Counted from the stretch's first letter, positions 34,084 through 43,535 are shown. The stretch is DNA of 64,000 nucleotides from Candidatus Melainabacteria bacterium (GCA_016716405.1 JADJWK010000002.1:1302001-1366000); one strand, 5' to 3'. Numbers and translations are program-made. The notes: generated by a model from the letters alone, not told the origin.

Positions 34084-35043
34084 TCAGGCTTTTTCGATGA
34101 CAACACAGCGGACCTGATGCCCGGCGCTCTTCTCCTCCAGCTCGGGAATCTGAGCCAGGCAGCGGTCTTCTACAAGTGGGCACCGCCCGGCGAAGCGGCA
34201 TCCGGCAGGCAGGGAGATCAAGCTCGGCGGCTGTCCCTCAATCGGCTGCAACCGGGTCGATCCCGGTCTCGGCACGGACTGAAGCAAGCCTACGGTATAG
34301 GGATGCTTCGGACCGGCGAAAAGCTCTTTCACCGAAGCCCTCTCCACTACCGAGCCGGCATACATCACAGCCACGTAATCGCACATCTCGGCGACAACAC
34401 CCAGGTCGTGGGTGATCAGGATAATCGACATGTTCTGCTCTTTCTGGATATCTCTAAGCAGGTCCAGGATCTGCGCCTGCACCGTGACATCGAGAGCCGT
34501 GGTGGGCTCGTCGGCGATGAGAAGCTGCGGATTGCAGGAGAGAGCCATGGCGATCATCACTCTCTGGCGCATGCCGCCGGAGAATTGATGAGGATAATCG
34601 TCGATTCTAGCCGCTGCCTGAGGTATGCGTACTTTCTCGAGAGCCTCGATGGCACGGGCTCTCGCTTGCTTCCGGTCGACTTTCTGATGGAGCTCGATCG
34701 CCTCGATGATCTGGTCGCCGACAGTGTAGACCGGATTCAGGGAGGTCATCGGATCCTGGGGAATGAGAGCGATCTTGTTTCCCCGGATCGATCGCATATT
34801 GGCTTCGCTCAAGGAGAGTAGATTCTGCCCGTCAAAAACAATCTCCCCGGAGACGATCTCCCCGGGAGGCGGAACCAGTCTTAAAATCGAGAGAGATGTG
34901 ATGGATTTGCCGCAACCGGACTCGCCCACCACCCCGAGAACCTTCCCGGGCTCTACGGAAAGGCTGATGTTGTCGACTGCACGAGCCAGACCCAGCTCGG
35001 TATGAAATACGGTGGATAGTCCCTTGATCTCAAGCAGGCCCAT
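34084..35043 (-). CDS. oppD: Peptide ABC transporter ATP-binding protein, OppD/DppD type
   Basis: This is the ATPase subunit of a peptide-type ABC importer. Walker A is VVGESGCGKSITSL, the Q-loop is IPQDPMTSLNP, the signature is HQFSGGMRQRVMIAMAL, Walker B is LLIADEPTTALDVT and the H-loop is ILITHDLGVVA. The C-terminal oligopeptide-transporter extension is present with its cysteines (CRFAGRCPLVEDRC...RC), which in this family bind an Fe-S cluster. I use the ATG at 35043; a GTG four codons upstream is possible. No permease adjoins it; the only Dpp permeases in the window are about 25 kb away. Confidence 0.93.
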   Translation of the reverse strand: MGLLEIKGLSTVFHTELGLARAVDNISLSVEPGKVLGVVGESGCGKSITSLSILRLVPPPGEIVSGEIVFDGQNLLSLSEANMRSIRGNKIALIPQDPMTSLNPVYTVGDQIIEAIELHQKVDRKQARARAIEALEKVRIPQAAARIDDYPHQFSGGMRQRVMIAMALSCNPQLLIADEPTTALDVTVQAQILDLLRDIQKEQNMSIILITHDLGVVAEMCDYVAVMYAGSVVERASVKELFAGPKHPYTVGLLQSVPRPGSTRLQPIEGQPPSLISLPAGCRFAGRCPLVEDRCLAQIPELEEKSAGHQVRCVVIEKA

Positions 35044-35176
35044 ACTTCGCAGCACCAGCGGAAACGCCTGCTATCATGTCAGAATCCCATTTGCCGGTCA
35101 ATCTTCGACTTTCGGAACAAACAGGGTTCCCACAGAAGCCCGTGAGCTGCTTAAATAGTTTATATGGGTAGGTGCA

Positions 35177-35536
35177 ATGTCCTCTGACACAACCAACAAG
35201 ACGAAGGATATACAGGTCCTCCAGCTCCTGACCAATCTGGTCAATGAGACTGACAAACTCGTTCGTCTGGCCGACGACATAGACACCCACGCCACCACTC
35301 CCCAGGCCAAAGCCGCCTTCAATCTCATCGGTACAGAGGTTGACGGTATCCTGACGAGTCTCAAGACGTCTCTGGGACCGCTTTACAGGCTGTATGAGCT
35401 CGACCCCGGAATGCGAAAGCTGGAAGAGTCGAGAAAGCACAATACGTCAACCCAGGCTGCCAATGATGTGGTCGACGATGGCTATGACGAAGAGGCGCTC
35501 TGGGCTGACGTGAAAAGCGCCTCTACCGGCTCCTGA
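35177..35536 (+). CDS. Small helical protein of unknown function
   Basis: The 119-residue protein is nearly all predicted helix, with heptad-like spacing in VLQLLTNLVNETDKLVRLAD and VDGILTSLKTSLGPLYRLYE, and a polar acidic tail. The ATG follows a GGTAGGTG sequence. It is divergent from oppD and followed by palindromic repeat copy 7. No family is recognised. Confidence 0.65.
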   Translation: MSSDTTNKTKDIQVLQLLTNLVNETDKLVRLADDIDTHATTPQAKAAFNLIGTEVDGILTSLKTSLGPLYRLYELDPGMRKLEESRKHNTSTQAANDVVDDGYDEEALWADVKSASTGS

Positions 35537-35596
35537 TCGCATTCTCAAGGTCCGCGGGATTTTTTGCCGTCCCCGGGATGGGTCGAATTTGGAAGT

Positions 35597-35614
35597 TCAA
35601 CCGATATCGGTTGA
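35597..35614. repeat. Palindromic repeat copy 7 (last in the window)
   Basis: The core TCAACCGATATCGGTTGA is intact; flanks GGAAGT on the left and GGTTCTGAAA on the right partly match the extended consensus. It lies between the small helical gene and the convergent phosphatase gene. No further copy is visible in the remaining 28 kb. Confidence 0.95.
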
Positions 35615-35715
35615 GGTTCTGAAAACAGGTAGTGGGCACGAGCTATATAAATGAATTGCCTCGAGCCGCTATGCGCGTCAAGGCTAGACGATTTTCCGGA
35701 ACTGGAAAGAGACCA

Positions 35716-36558
35716 CTAGAGGGGAGCGTCGCCTGTTCTGGCAAGCTGTTTTGCCTCTTTCTCTTTGTCAGAGCTGTTCTTGGCAATAGAGACCAGGCGG
35801 GCGGATTTAGCGCAGTCTCTGACTGCTTTTTTCATGCCCATGAGCCAGGGCTTGAAGTGATGCTCGTGCATCTCGGCGTAGGTTCGGGTGAAGCTCCAGT
35901 TATCGAATAGACGGCGGTAGATACCGACGATCATGCCTGTGCGGTCGGAGCCCTGGAGGCAGTGGATGAAAACAGGCTGGTTCTGAGGGTCGCAGATGAC
36001 TTCGAGGGCTTTCACCGTGTTCTGGTCTTGCGGGTGTCTGAAACCCATTGGTATATGAATGTAGCGAATACCGTTTTCTCTTGCCACTTCTTCTTCGTGC
36101 CTGGTAGCCTTTCCCTTCATTCTGAGATTGACTATCGTTTTGATCCCGTACTGAGAGAGTACGTTGATGTCGTGATCAGAGGGATTGGAGCCCCTGAATA
36201 TTCCATCAGACACCTGATCGAAATTATTGAGCTCGAGGTGGCTTTGAATATCCTCTTTAGAGAGAGTGTTCTCTTTCGGTGATGCTTTCGGACCGGATGC
36301 TGCCGTGCTCGCGGGAACAGCTTGCGCATCGGATTCTACTTTGCTCGAGGGCGTCCCTTCAGGTGAGACCGCATCTTTACTCGGGGGGGATGCCTGCTCG
36401 GCAGGGGTCGCGAGATCGGGGGCAGCGGAAGGCGATATTGTCGCGTCTTGCTCGGCGGCGGATAATACCGGCTGTGGTGCCAGCAAGAGGAGCGCGATAA
36501 TTGCTGCTGATACTGCTAGTAAGGTAGTTCGCAAGCGGGGTGGAACTCTCTGACTCAA
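35716..36558 (-). CDS. Exported tyrosine/dual-specificity-type phosphatase
   Basis: The 280-residue product starts with a signal-like sequence (TLLAVSAAIIALLLLAPQPV, then SAAEQ) and a disordered Ser/Pro/Ala-rich linker (about 35-105). The phosphatase domain includes FDQVSDGIFRGSNPSDHDIN, GIKTIVNLRMKGKATRHEEE and the P-loop HCLQGSDRTGMIVGIYR, which fits HCx5R with catalytic Cys and Arg. A general-acid Asp is not obvious. Such exported phosphatases occur in many bacteria; the substrate is unknown. Confidence 0.85.
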   Translation of the reverse strand: MSQRVPPRLRTTLLAVSAAIIALLLLAPQPVLSAAEQDATISPSAAPDLATPAEQASPPSKDAVSPEGTPSSKVESDAQAVPASTAASGPKASPKENTLSKEDIQSHLELNNFDQVSDGIFRGSNPSDHDINVLSQYGIKTIVNLRMKGKATRHEEEVARENGIRYIHIPMGFRHPQDQNTVKALEVICDPQNQPVFIHCLQGSDRTGMIVGIYRRLFDNWSFTRTYAEMHEHHFKPWLMGMKKAVRDCAKSARLVSIAKNSSDKEKEAKQLARTGDAPL

Positions 36559-36684
36559 ACCTCTTGCAGTGATGATATCACGCTTCTCTCTTTACAATCA
36601 AGGCTCTCAGCGCCCCGGAAGAGTGCCCCAAAAGGGCCCCTTGAAAAATTAAGAAAAGCTTGTAATTGCTATATTTACGGAACT

Positions 36685-36712
36685 TTGACGCCTGTCCTGG
36701 GTCTAATAGAAA
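36685..36712 (+). promoter_or_regulatory. Possible promoter of the sigma factor gene
   Basis: TTGACG (36685-36690) and TAGAAA (36707-36712) are separated by 16 bp, about 85 bp before the sigma gene ATG. The match to the -10 consensus is partial. Confidence 0.35.
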
Positions 36713-36796
36713 TGTAAGCCCCGCAGGTAGAAGAATCCGGGTGAGTGAAATCGGCCTTCGGTGTGGACCTGAATTTGATGGTGGTGGGAGGTAGTG

Positions 36797-37849
36797 ATGA
36801 AAAATTCGAGCAAGCGCAGCGATGAGTGCGATGTTTTTGACTACGACTACAAGGATGCGCCGGACTATACGGATGACCTCGACGCCGAAATCGATCCCGA
36901 TGAGTTCGAGAACGACCGGGTTTCGATCACCGACGAGTTCGAGGTGATCTCGCCGGCACTGACCAGGCGCGGTCGGGGCCGTCCGAAAGGCAGCGCCAAC
37001 AAAACTGAGCCTGCCGCTCCCGTAGAGAATGATTCTCTCAAGCGTTACTTCAAAGAGATCGGCAGGCACCGGCTTCTGGGCGGCGCCGAGGAGCTTGAGC
37101 TGGGAAGGCGTGCCCGGGCTGGCGACAGCAAGGCGAGAATGACGCTCGTCCAGGCAAACCTGCGCCTGGTAGTGAGCATCGCCAAGAAATACCTGCGGAA
37201 AGGACTTTCTCTGCAAGACCTTATCCAGGAAGGGAATATCGGCCTGCTCAAAGCCGTGGGTAGGTACGATCCGGAACGTGGTTTCCGTTTCTCCACCTAC
37301 GCCACCTGGTGGATCAGACAGGCAATCACAAGAGCAATCGCTGACAAGTCGAGGCTCATTCGCCTGCCTGTCCATATGAACGAACTTCTGCTCAAAGCCA
37401 AACGGGCCGCTCGCGAGCTTTATCTCGAGCTGGGCAGGGCGCCGGGTACCGACGAGATCGCCGAGCGGATCGGCGAGTCCGAAGAGAAAGTGCTCCTTGC
37501 CCTCAACGCCTCGCGCAACCTGCTTTCGCTCGATGCCACGATTGGCACCGATTACGATAGCACTTTCGCTGACGTGCTCGAGGACAATGTCGTCGCCCTG
37601 CCCACCGAGAGGACTACCCAGAACCTTCTCCACGAGGATGTCACTGAACTCCTCGAGAGCCTCAATCCTCAGGAGCGGTCGGTGATCGAGCTGCGGTTCG
37701 GGCTGACCGGCGACGCTCCCCGGTCTCTCACCAAGATCGGCGCGGTTCTGGGCATCAGCAAGGAGCGGGCTCGGCAGATAGAGATCAAGGCTCTGCGCAA
37801 AATGCGGAACAACAAGAAATCGAGTGCCCTCAAGGCTTATATAAGCTGA
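36797..37849 (+). CDS. RNA polymerase sigma factor, sigma-70 group 2 (RpoD/SigA-like)
   Basis: The 350-residue factor starts at ATG 36797 after GGGAGG. An acidic N-terminus and an AT-hook-like RRGRGRPKGSANK (about 57-70) precede region 1.2 (DSLKRYFKEIGRHRLL). Region 2 contains LRLVVSIAKKYLRKGLSLQDLIQEGNIGL and RFSTYATWWIRQAI. Regions 3 and 4 are complete, with RSVIELRFGLTG and LTKIGAVLGISKERARQIE as the -35-binding helix-turn-helix. The long non-conserved region 1.1 of a primary factor is absent, so it is more likely a group 2 factor like those numerous in cyanobacteria. Confidence 0.92.
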   Translation: MKNSSKRSDECDVFDYDYKDAPDYTDDLDAEIDPDEFENDRVSITDEFEVISPALTRRGRGRPKGSANKTEPAAPVENDSLKRYFKEIGRHRLLGGAEELELGRRARAGDSKARMTLVQANLRLVVSIAKKYLRKGLSLQDLIQEGNIGLLKAVGRYDPERGFRFSTYATWWIRQAITRAIADKSRLIRLPVHMNELLLKAKRAARELYLELGRAPGTDEIAERIGESEEKVLLALNASRNLLSLDATIGTDYDSTFADVLEDNVVALPTERTTQNLLHEDVTELLESLNPQERSVIELRFGLTGDAPRSLTKIGAVLGISKERARQIEIKALRKMRNNKKSSALKAYIS

Positions 37850-37873
37850 GCTCGTCTATATTGTCAGGGAAAT

Positions 37874-37900
37874 GCAGCCGGGGCGATTCGCTCCGGCTGC
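37874..37900 (+). terminator. Hairpin after the sigma factor gene
   Basis: An 8-bp stem GCAGCCGG/CCGGCTGC encloses an 11-nt loop, 25 bp after the sigma stop. Only TTC follows, so as an intrinsic terminator it is weak. The remaining ~275 bp up to hypD show no gene. Confidence 0.5.
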
Positions 37901-38176
37901 TTCGCGCGAGGATCCGGCGGCCCTGGCGGACTTGAAAGATTCGTGCCGGCGACCGGCGGAGCCCAACCATTTAATCCGGCGCTTTAAGAATTGCAATGAT
38001 CTTAATACCGGCTGGAGCCGGGGCTCTTGCGTCAATGCCTTGCCTGGGGGGCGATAAGCCAGTCCGGGCGAGAAATTCCCTTTGCCTGCCTGGAATTTGA
38101 GACTTTAGAAAACGGGTACTTTTAACCAGATGGACATTATCATTGACTGGTTGGAAGTGAGAGAGGGCCTGGCACC

Positions 38177-39301
38177 TTGTTTGCAAGCCGAGACGAAAGC
38201 CTAGAAATAGATCCGCAAGATACGAGGCTCGATGTCCGACGAGTTGAGAAAATAGCCAAGAAAATCGCTTCTGCCGCTTCGCGCCCCTGGACCATCATGG
38301 AGGTTTGCGCCGGGCAGACACGCACGCTCCTTGAATACGACCTCAGGCGTTACCTTCCCGAAAAGCTCCGGCTGGTGCACGGTCCGGGCTGCGCCATCTG
38401 CGCTACGCCCCTGGCCACCATCGACCGGGCCATCGCCATCTCCCAGCTCGAAAATGTCGTCTTCTGCTGCTCCGGCGAGCTTCTCCGTCTCAAAGGCAGC
38501 GACTGCGACCTGCTCGAGATGAAAGCCCGGGGCGCCGACGTCCGGGTCGTGCATTCGCCTCTCGATTCCCTGACTCTCGCCCGGAAGATGCCGGACAAGA
38601 AAGTCGTCTTCTTTACTATCGGTTTCGAGACCAAGGTCGAGCTCAATGCTCTTTCTGTCTGGCAGGCAAAACGTCTGGGACTGAAAAACTTCTACCTGCT
38701 CTATTCGCACCCCTGTGTCTCGGCGGTCTGCTCCCGGGTCTTGCGCACAGTGGACACGCCGGTGAAGGGCATTTTGAGCCCGGGCGATGTTTGCAGCGTC
38801 ACCGGAACCAGCGAGTATGAGCGCCTTTCCCAGAAATACGGGGCGCCTTTTGTAATCACCGGTTACCAGCCTTTCGACCTGCTCGAGGGGATTCTCTCTT
38901 GCGTCAAGTTTCTCGAGTCCGGCAAGAGCGGCGTCAAATCCCAGTATGAGCGGGCAATCTCCAGAGACGGCAATCAGCAGGCCAAAGCGCTGATCTCGGA
39001 AGTTTTCGAAGTGAAAGACCGCGAATGGCGCGGCATCGGCAACGTCGAGCGCGGCGGCTACCGCATGAAGAGCGAGTTCGCTTCTTACGACGCTTTCAGC
39101 CAGTTCGAGGTCGACGTAAAGTCCCGCGCCGACTCACCATCCTGCATCAGCAATCAGATCCTGCTCGGGCTCAAGGTTCCCACCGATTGCCCGGTCTTCG
39201 GCAACAGCTGTCATCCCAATTCGCCTCAGGGTGCCACCATGGTGAGCAACCAGGGGACCTGTTTCACCTATTACAATTTCAGGCACAATCATTCGGCATA
39301 A
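38177..39301 (+). CDS. hypD: Hydrogenase maturation protein HypD homologue
   Basis: HypD holds the Fe(CN)2CO group during NiFe-hydrogenase assembly, on a scaffold with HypC. The sequence has IMEVCAGQTRTLLEYDLR, LVHGPGCAICATPLATIDRA, FFTIGFETKVELNALSVWQA, and a C-terminal [4Fe-4S] region with Cys in SPSCISNQI, CPVFGNSCHP and MVSNQGTCFTYYNF. All the expected cysteines appear to be present. The start is a TTG at 38177, as no ATG lies before the conserved core. Length (374) is normal. No other hyp or hydrogenase gene is in the window. Confidence 0.92.
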   Translation: MFASRDESLEIDPQDTRLDVRRVEKIAKKIASAASRPWTIMEVCAGQTRTLLEYDLRRYLPEKLRLVHGPGCAICATPLATIDRAIAISQLENVVFCCSGELLRLKGSDCDLLEMKARGADVRVVHSPLDSLTLARKMPDKKVVFFTIGFETKVELNALSVWQAKRLGLKNFYLLYSHPCVSAVCSRVLRTVDTPVKGILSPGDVCSVTGTSEYERLSQKYGAPFVITGYQPFDLLEGILSCVKFLESGKSGVKSQYERAISRDGNQQAKALISEVFEVKDREWRGIGNVERGGYRMKSEFASYDAFSQFEVDVKSRADSPSCISNQILLGLKVPTDCPVFGNSCHPNSPQGATMVSNQGTCFTYYNFRHNHSA

Positions 39302-39331
39302 CGCGGGCGGCATGCGATAAGATCGCCTCGA

Positions 39332-41518
39332 TCACATTCCGAGCTTGACGTGGACGATGGCAAGAAAGAGTGATACCCCAATCAGTATCGCGATAATTTT
39401 GTTGCGGGGAAGATCGTGAATCTGGGTCATTCCCTGGATTTGAATATAGACAGTTCCGATGAAAGCCAGGAGCCCGGTGATCACGCCCAGGATAGGCGCC
39501 TGCAATGCCGCCAGGAGCAGGGTTACCTGGCTGTATGCCACCACTCTGAAATTCTCCTCGAAACTGCGCTGGCTTCCGGACATGACATAGAGCTTCCACA
39601 TGGCGAAAGCCGAGAAGGTAGCGCCGATTAGATTGGCGACCACAAAACCGATGGTGATCAGCAGGTTCGCCCTGGTGATGCCGGCCAGGAGCCCTCCGGT
39701 GATGGTCATGATCAGCAGGAAAATCGCCGGCTCGGCGATATTGCCCGGAGGCGGAAGGGTGCGGAAAAAATTGGACGGGCTGGTGACGAGCTCTTTCGCC
39801 TGGTAGAAAGTATAGAGGAAGAGACCTTTCGTCTCGGGAGTGACGAGTTTGCCCAGACGCTTGAAACGTTGGCTGCGGGCGCTTCCGTACCCGTCGTCCT
39901 GGTAGTCGTCGTCTTCGTCTTCGAATTCGTCGTCGTAGTCTTGATCCTGAACATGAGCTTGCGCTTGATTCGAGGGGTAGGCGTGATCACCGGCTTGCGG
40001 CTGATGCTGCTGAAATGGCTGCTGAAATGGCTGCTGAAATGGCTGCTGATAGGGCTGTTGATATGGCTGCTGAAATGGCTGCTGATACGGCTGCTGATAT
40101 GGAGCGGCTTCCGGCTGGACCTGGTCGAAAAAAGGCTGTGATGCCGGATTTTGATAATGTTGTTGATATTGAGGATCTACTTGTGGTTGCGGATCTACCG
40201 GCTGATCGCGAGTCGGCTCCTGCGCTTGCGAATGTTGCGGCGCCGGGAGCCGGGCGGATCTGGTCGGGTCGGGCAAAAGCGGTTTCTGTTTTTTCGGACG
40301 GGGTGAAAACGCCGGACCATGGCTTGCGAAGTTTGGTGTATTGGTCATGAGCGGGCGACCCTGGGCGTCGAGGCGAGGGCGGTCGTCGAATTCGTAGTCG
40401 TCGCCCTCGTAGTTGGCCGGCTCTTGTGCCGGCACGGGGGCGGAAGCCATTCCGGGCGGAATGCCCGGCGCGATACCAGGTGAATTTCCAGGTGCCTGAC
40501 CGAGGCTGGGTGCAGGAGCTGGTGACGGAGCTGGAGTGGGACCTGGAACTTGAGTGGGAGCCGGAACTTGTGTGTGTGCCGAAGCGTGAGTGGGAGCCGG
40601 GGCGTGAGCCGGAGAAGACGCGGGCGCGGGCGCAGGCGCATGTTGGTATTGCTGCTGGTGCGGCAGCAGTTCCTGGCTCTGACCGTAGTTCTGGTTTGGT
40701 TGGTAATTCTGGGCGGGGGCGGGGGGAGGCGCCGGACCGGGAAACTGGCTGGCAGCGTATCCTGGATCTGGTTCGGGAGCCGGTCTTGCTGTGTGGGGAG
40801 CAAGCGACTTTTGCTGTCCCGTATCGAAGAAAGCCGACTGGATACTGCTCAAGAGACTGTCTTTACCCTGTGCTTTCAAGCCCTGGGCAACATCATCGGG
40901 AGCATGACCGGGGCCGAGCATGTGACCCTGAGCCGGGCTCTGCATGTGACCCGGAGCTTGACCGGGTCCTTGACCGGAAGCCGGCACGGAATTCCTATGC
41001 GGAGCGCTCTCGAAGAAGTCGTCAGTTGCTGCTGCTGAGGGGGCTGCCAGGGGGGCTGCTCCGGGTGCGCCTGCCGCTCCCGGCGAAGCGGGATTGGTCT
41101 GACTCGCGCTCCCGTCGACGAGTTCGCCGTCCAGAACAGAGCCTTGCTGGTAGCGAGTGGGACTGCCGAAAAAATCATTCACCGTCTCAGCCGGCAGCTG
41201 AGGCTGTGCCTGTGGGATCTGTCCGGTTTGCGCCGGCTGCACTCCGGCCGTATGAGAATCCTGCCCGCCCTGCGGCTGATCTGAGCCAGGAGCCTGCGGT
41301 ACCGGACCGCTGTATCCTCGTTGATCCGACGGGGTCCAGTCGCCTTGATTGGCGAATGCATCCGGATTCGTTTGCCTGAAAAAAGATTCCGGGTTTTGCG
41401 CCCGGGCGAGGGGGTCTTCCTGATTGCCTGGAGAGCCCTGGTTACCAGCAGAATTCGAGCCTGCGCCCGCACCGGCAGAGTTGCGTTCCTCGTCTTGGTG
41501 TTCTTCGTCTGCTGGCAT
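39332..41518 (-). CDS. Yip1-domain membrane protein with long disordered N-terminus
   Basis: The last ~190 residues form a Yip1-type membrane domain with about five helices (FLYTFYQAKELVTSPSNFFR, FLLIMTITGGLLAGITRANL, VVAYSQVTLLLAALQAPILG). The first ~530 residues are low complexity, rich in Pro, Gln, Ala and Gly, with a run of eight QQP(Y/F) units and an acidic Asp/Glu stretch (DDEFEDEDDDYQDD) before the membrane part. Similar Yip1 proteins in bacteria have unknown roles; the long extension is unusual. It converges with hypD, 30 bp apart. Confidence 0.8.
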   Translation of the reverse strand: MPADEEHQDEERNSAGAGAGSNSAGNQGSPGNQEDPLARAQNPESFFRQTNPDAFANQGDWTPSDQRGYSGPVPQAPGSDQPQGGQDSHTAGVQPAQTGQIPQAQPQLPAETVNDFFGSPTRYQQGSVLDGELVDGSASQTNPASPGAAGAPGAAPLAAPSAAATDDFFESAPHRNSVPASGQGPGQAPGHMQSPAQGHMLGPGHAPDDVAQGLKAQGKDSLLSSIQSAFFDTGQQKSLAPHTARPAPEPDPGYAASQFPGPAPPPAPAQNYQPNQNYGQSQELLPHQQQYQHAPAPAPASSPAHAPAPTHASAHTQVPAPTQVPGPTPAPSPAPAPSLGQAPGNSPGIAPGIPPGMASAPVPAQEPANYEGDDYEFDDRPRLDAQGRPLMTNTPNFASHGPAFSPRPKKQKPLLPDPTRSARLPAPQHSQAQEPTRDQPVDPQPQVDPQYQQHYQNPASQPFFDQVQPEAAPYQQPYQQPFQQPYQQPYQQPFQQPFQQPFQQHQPQAGDHAYPSNQAQAHVQDQDYDDEFEDEDDDYQDDGYGSARSQRFKRLGKLVTPETKGLFLYTFYQAKELVTSPSNFFRTLPPPGNIAEPAIFLLIMTITGGLLAGITRANLLITIGFVVANLIGATFSAFAMWKLYVMSGSQRSFEENFRVVAYSQVTLLLAALQAPILGVITGLLAFIGTVYIQIQGMTQIHDLPRNKIIAILIGVSLFLAIVHVKLGM
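40007..40102. repeat. 12-bp tandem repeat, eight units, in the Yip1 gene
   Basis: Eight units of CTGCTGAAATGG (variants with ATA, TACGG and TTGATA) encode QQP(F/Y) on the minus strand. The frame is preserved. Confidence 0.9.
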
Positions 41519-41659
41519 TTCCTGGCTTGGCTACGGACTCCGGGCACTTCTATTGTAGTCTACCGGTTCGATATGTATATGCCGGCTCTTCGCGCGGTCA
41601 GTCAGGGGAGTCCAGTCAAAGAAAAACCGGGCTGCTTGCGCATGCCCGGCTTCTTCGAG

Positions 41660-41712
41660 TTTCCGTGAGTTTCCTTGGGTCTCCGTGGGTTTCCTTGGGT
41701 CTCCGGGTCTCC
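41660..41712. repeat. Short tandem repeat between the Yip1 and DUF2934 genes
   Basis: Alternating GTTTCCTTGGGTCTCCGTGG-like units (about 18-20 bp) occur in the non-coding gap. No frame is supported across them. Confidence 0.75.
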
Positions 41713-41725
41713 AGAATCGGCAATA

Positions 41726-42130
41726 TCAGTTGTTGCTCTCGAAGAGCTCGGATTCGGCCTGGAGCCAGTCGGAGACATCGCCGCCGTGGCTGTAGCCGCG
41801 CTGCTCCCAGATGAAATAAGCGCGAAGGGCGATCTGCTCGGTGGCAGGTCTTTCGAGAACTGCCGTGGCAGCTTGTTTGGTTGTGGCTTTTGCCGCGGTA
41901 GCCTTTTCAGTGGTTACGGCGGCGGGCTTTTCAGCGGTGGCTTTGCCGGCAGCGGCTTTTGCCGGAGCCGGAGCCGGGGACGGCGACGTGGTTTTGGTTG
42001 TGGTCGCCCTGGCAGGAGCGGCTTTGCTCGCGGCTGCCGGCTTTGCATCTGGCTTGGCGGCTGCTTTGCTGGTGGTTTTGGACGGCGCTGAAGTTGTCGA
42101 TTTCTTTGCTGGAGTCTTCTTGGTGACCAT
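41726..42130 (-). CDS. DUF2934 protein with histone-H1-like Lys/Ala/Pro tail
   Basis: The C-terminal ~35 residues (QIALRAYFIWEQRGYSHGGD, then VSDWLQAESEL) match the short DUF2934 motif. The first ~95 residues are almost only Lys, Ala, Thr, Pro and Ser (KKTPAKKSTTSAPSKTTSKA), like histone H1 tails or AlgP-type regulators, which suggests nucleic-acid binding. The ATG follows GGAGGA. The function of the family is unknown. Confidence 0.8.
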   Translation of the reverse strand: MVTKKTPAKKSTTSAPSKTTSKAAAKPDAKPAAASKAAPARATTTKTTSPSPAPAPAKAAAGKATAEKPAAVTTEKATAAKATTKQAATAVLERPATEQIALRAYFIWEQRGYSHGGDVSDWLQAESELFESNN

Positions 42131-42326
42131 GATCTCCTCCTGAAATAAAGATGGAATGTGATCGATCGGCGATCGCGAAAGTAGGGAAGTGAATATAAAA
42201 GTAGTGAATATGTGAGGTGCCCGGATTCGAATTGCCTGAATTCGAAAAGCCTAGTCTATCCCAGAGCGGCTCTATCTGGCGCTCTTGTAACGCTACATAA
42301 AAATCCGGCAGCCAATTGTCACGTTC

Positions 42327-43535
42327 TTAAATATCGACACCGCACTCTTTGAGCCGTTTTTTGATCACCGGCATCATCTCCCGGGCGGCTTTCTCGCCGG
42401 CAGCAATGCCTTTGACAGCGTCTTCATGGCTGGTGGAAAGCAGACCGATACCGGTGACATCCGGGTGGATGGTGACGCAAGCCTGCTCGCAGAGCGGCTG
42501 ATCGAGGTTTTGCAGCTGCAGCTTGATCAGGCGTTTGCTGACGCTTCCCATCTTCCTGAAGTGATCGAGATCGACCGGGTCCATCATCTCGTCGATATTG
42601 ACGGCGATGACCACATCGGCGCCGAGCTTTTTACACTGGACTACCGGGACGTTCTCGGCGACACCACCGTCCACATAGAGTTTGTCGCCGATCTGAACCG
42701 GCTTTCTCAGCCCCGGCACAGCCGAGCTCGCCTGCATGGCATAGCTGAGGTTGCCTCTGGTGAGACTGGCTACCTTACCGGTGACCAGGTCGACCACCAC
42801 CGCCGCGAAGGGAGTCTTGAGGTCCTGGATGTTCTTCTCGTCGTCGGGAAGCTTGGAGCTCAGATACTTGCGGAATTTGTTGCCGTAATAGAGCCCATCA
42901 TAAGGATGGCGCACCACCCGGGGCAGCACCATAATCGGCGCGGCGATCATACGAACCGACAGCGGTACCGTCATGAACGCCTTCATCAGGGAGCGGTCGA
43001 GAAACATCTGCTCGATGTCCTTCAGCGGCACTCCGGCGCAGTACATGCCGCCGATAATAGAACCGATGCTGGTGCCGACCACCAGGTCGAACGGAATCTT
43101 CTCTTCCTCGAGGACTTTCAAGACTCCGATATGACCGGAGCCTCGACCGCCGCCGCCGCCGAGAGCCAGAGCGACTTTATACTTGGGCTTTTCCTGTCCG
43201 GTGGTGGTAGCTTCGTCGTGCTCGCTGGGCTTTTCGATATTGAGCTTGTCGAGCGAATCGTCGAACTCGTCGCTGTCAGCGGAGTCTTTATCGGCGCTTT
43301 CGGCGTCGTCATCGCCGCCTTTCCTGTCCTTCTTCTCCTGGGCAGCCTTCTCTTTAGCAGCCTTCCTCTCGGCCCGTTTCTTCTTTTTGGCCTCCACAGT
43401 CTCTTTCTCGATCTTCTCGGCTTCCTCGTCGATGTTGCACATCGCTGGTGGTGCGGTCACGCAGACGAAAAAGAGAAGCGCGAAAAAGACATGGATCATC
43501 TTCACGAAAACAGAATCAGACTTGTTGAGTCTCAT
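42327..43535 (-). CDS. Exported patatin-like phospholipase
   Basis: The start at 43535 (GAGG six bases upstream) gives a signal-like N-terminus MRLNKSDSVFVKMIHVFFAL. A highly charged linker (Lys/Glu/Asp, about 35-110) comes next, then the patatin domain. The oxyanion loop is ALALGGGGGRGSGHIGVL, the nucleophile serine is in VVGTSIGSIIGGMY and the catalytic Asp is in LYVDGGVAENVPV. These give a complete Ser-Asp dyad. The product would hydrolyse acyl lipids in the envelope or outside. The cysteine after the hydrophobic segment (PPAMCN) makes a lipoprotein possible. Confidence 0.9.
   Translation of the reverse strand: MRLNKSDSVFVKMIHVFFALLFFVCVTAPPAMCNIDEEAEKIEKETVEAKKKKRAERKAAKEKAAQEKKDRKGGDDDAESADKDSADSDEFDDSLDKLNIEKPSEHDEATTTGQEKPKYKVALALGGGGGRGSGHIGVLKVLEEEKIPFDLVVGTSIGSIIGGMYCAGVPLKDIEQMFLDRSLMKAFMTVPLSVRMIAAPIMVLPRVVRHPYDGLYYGNKFRKYLSSKLPDDEKNIQDLKTPFAAVVVDLVTGKVASLTRGNLSYAMQASSAVPGLRKPVQIGDKLYVDGGVAENVPVVQCKKLGADVVIAVNIDEMMDPVDLDHFRKMGSVSKRLIKLQLQNLDQPLCEQACVTIHPDVTGIGLLSTSHEDAVKGIAAGEKAAREMMPVIKKRLKECGVDI

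Noticed and set aside
36578..37633. A long minus-strand frame opposite the sigma factor gene
   Set aside because: It mirrors the conserved sigma-70 gene and has no protein-like features of its own.
40426..41379. Plus-strand frame opposite the Yip1 gene's N-terminal part
   Set aside because: It arises from the low-complexity repeats on the opposite strand; the minus-strand frame continues into a clear membrane domain.
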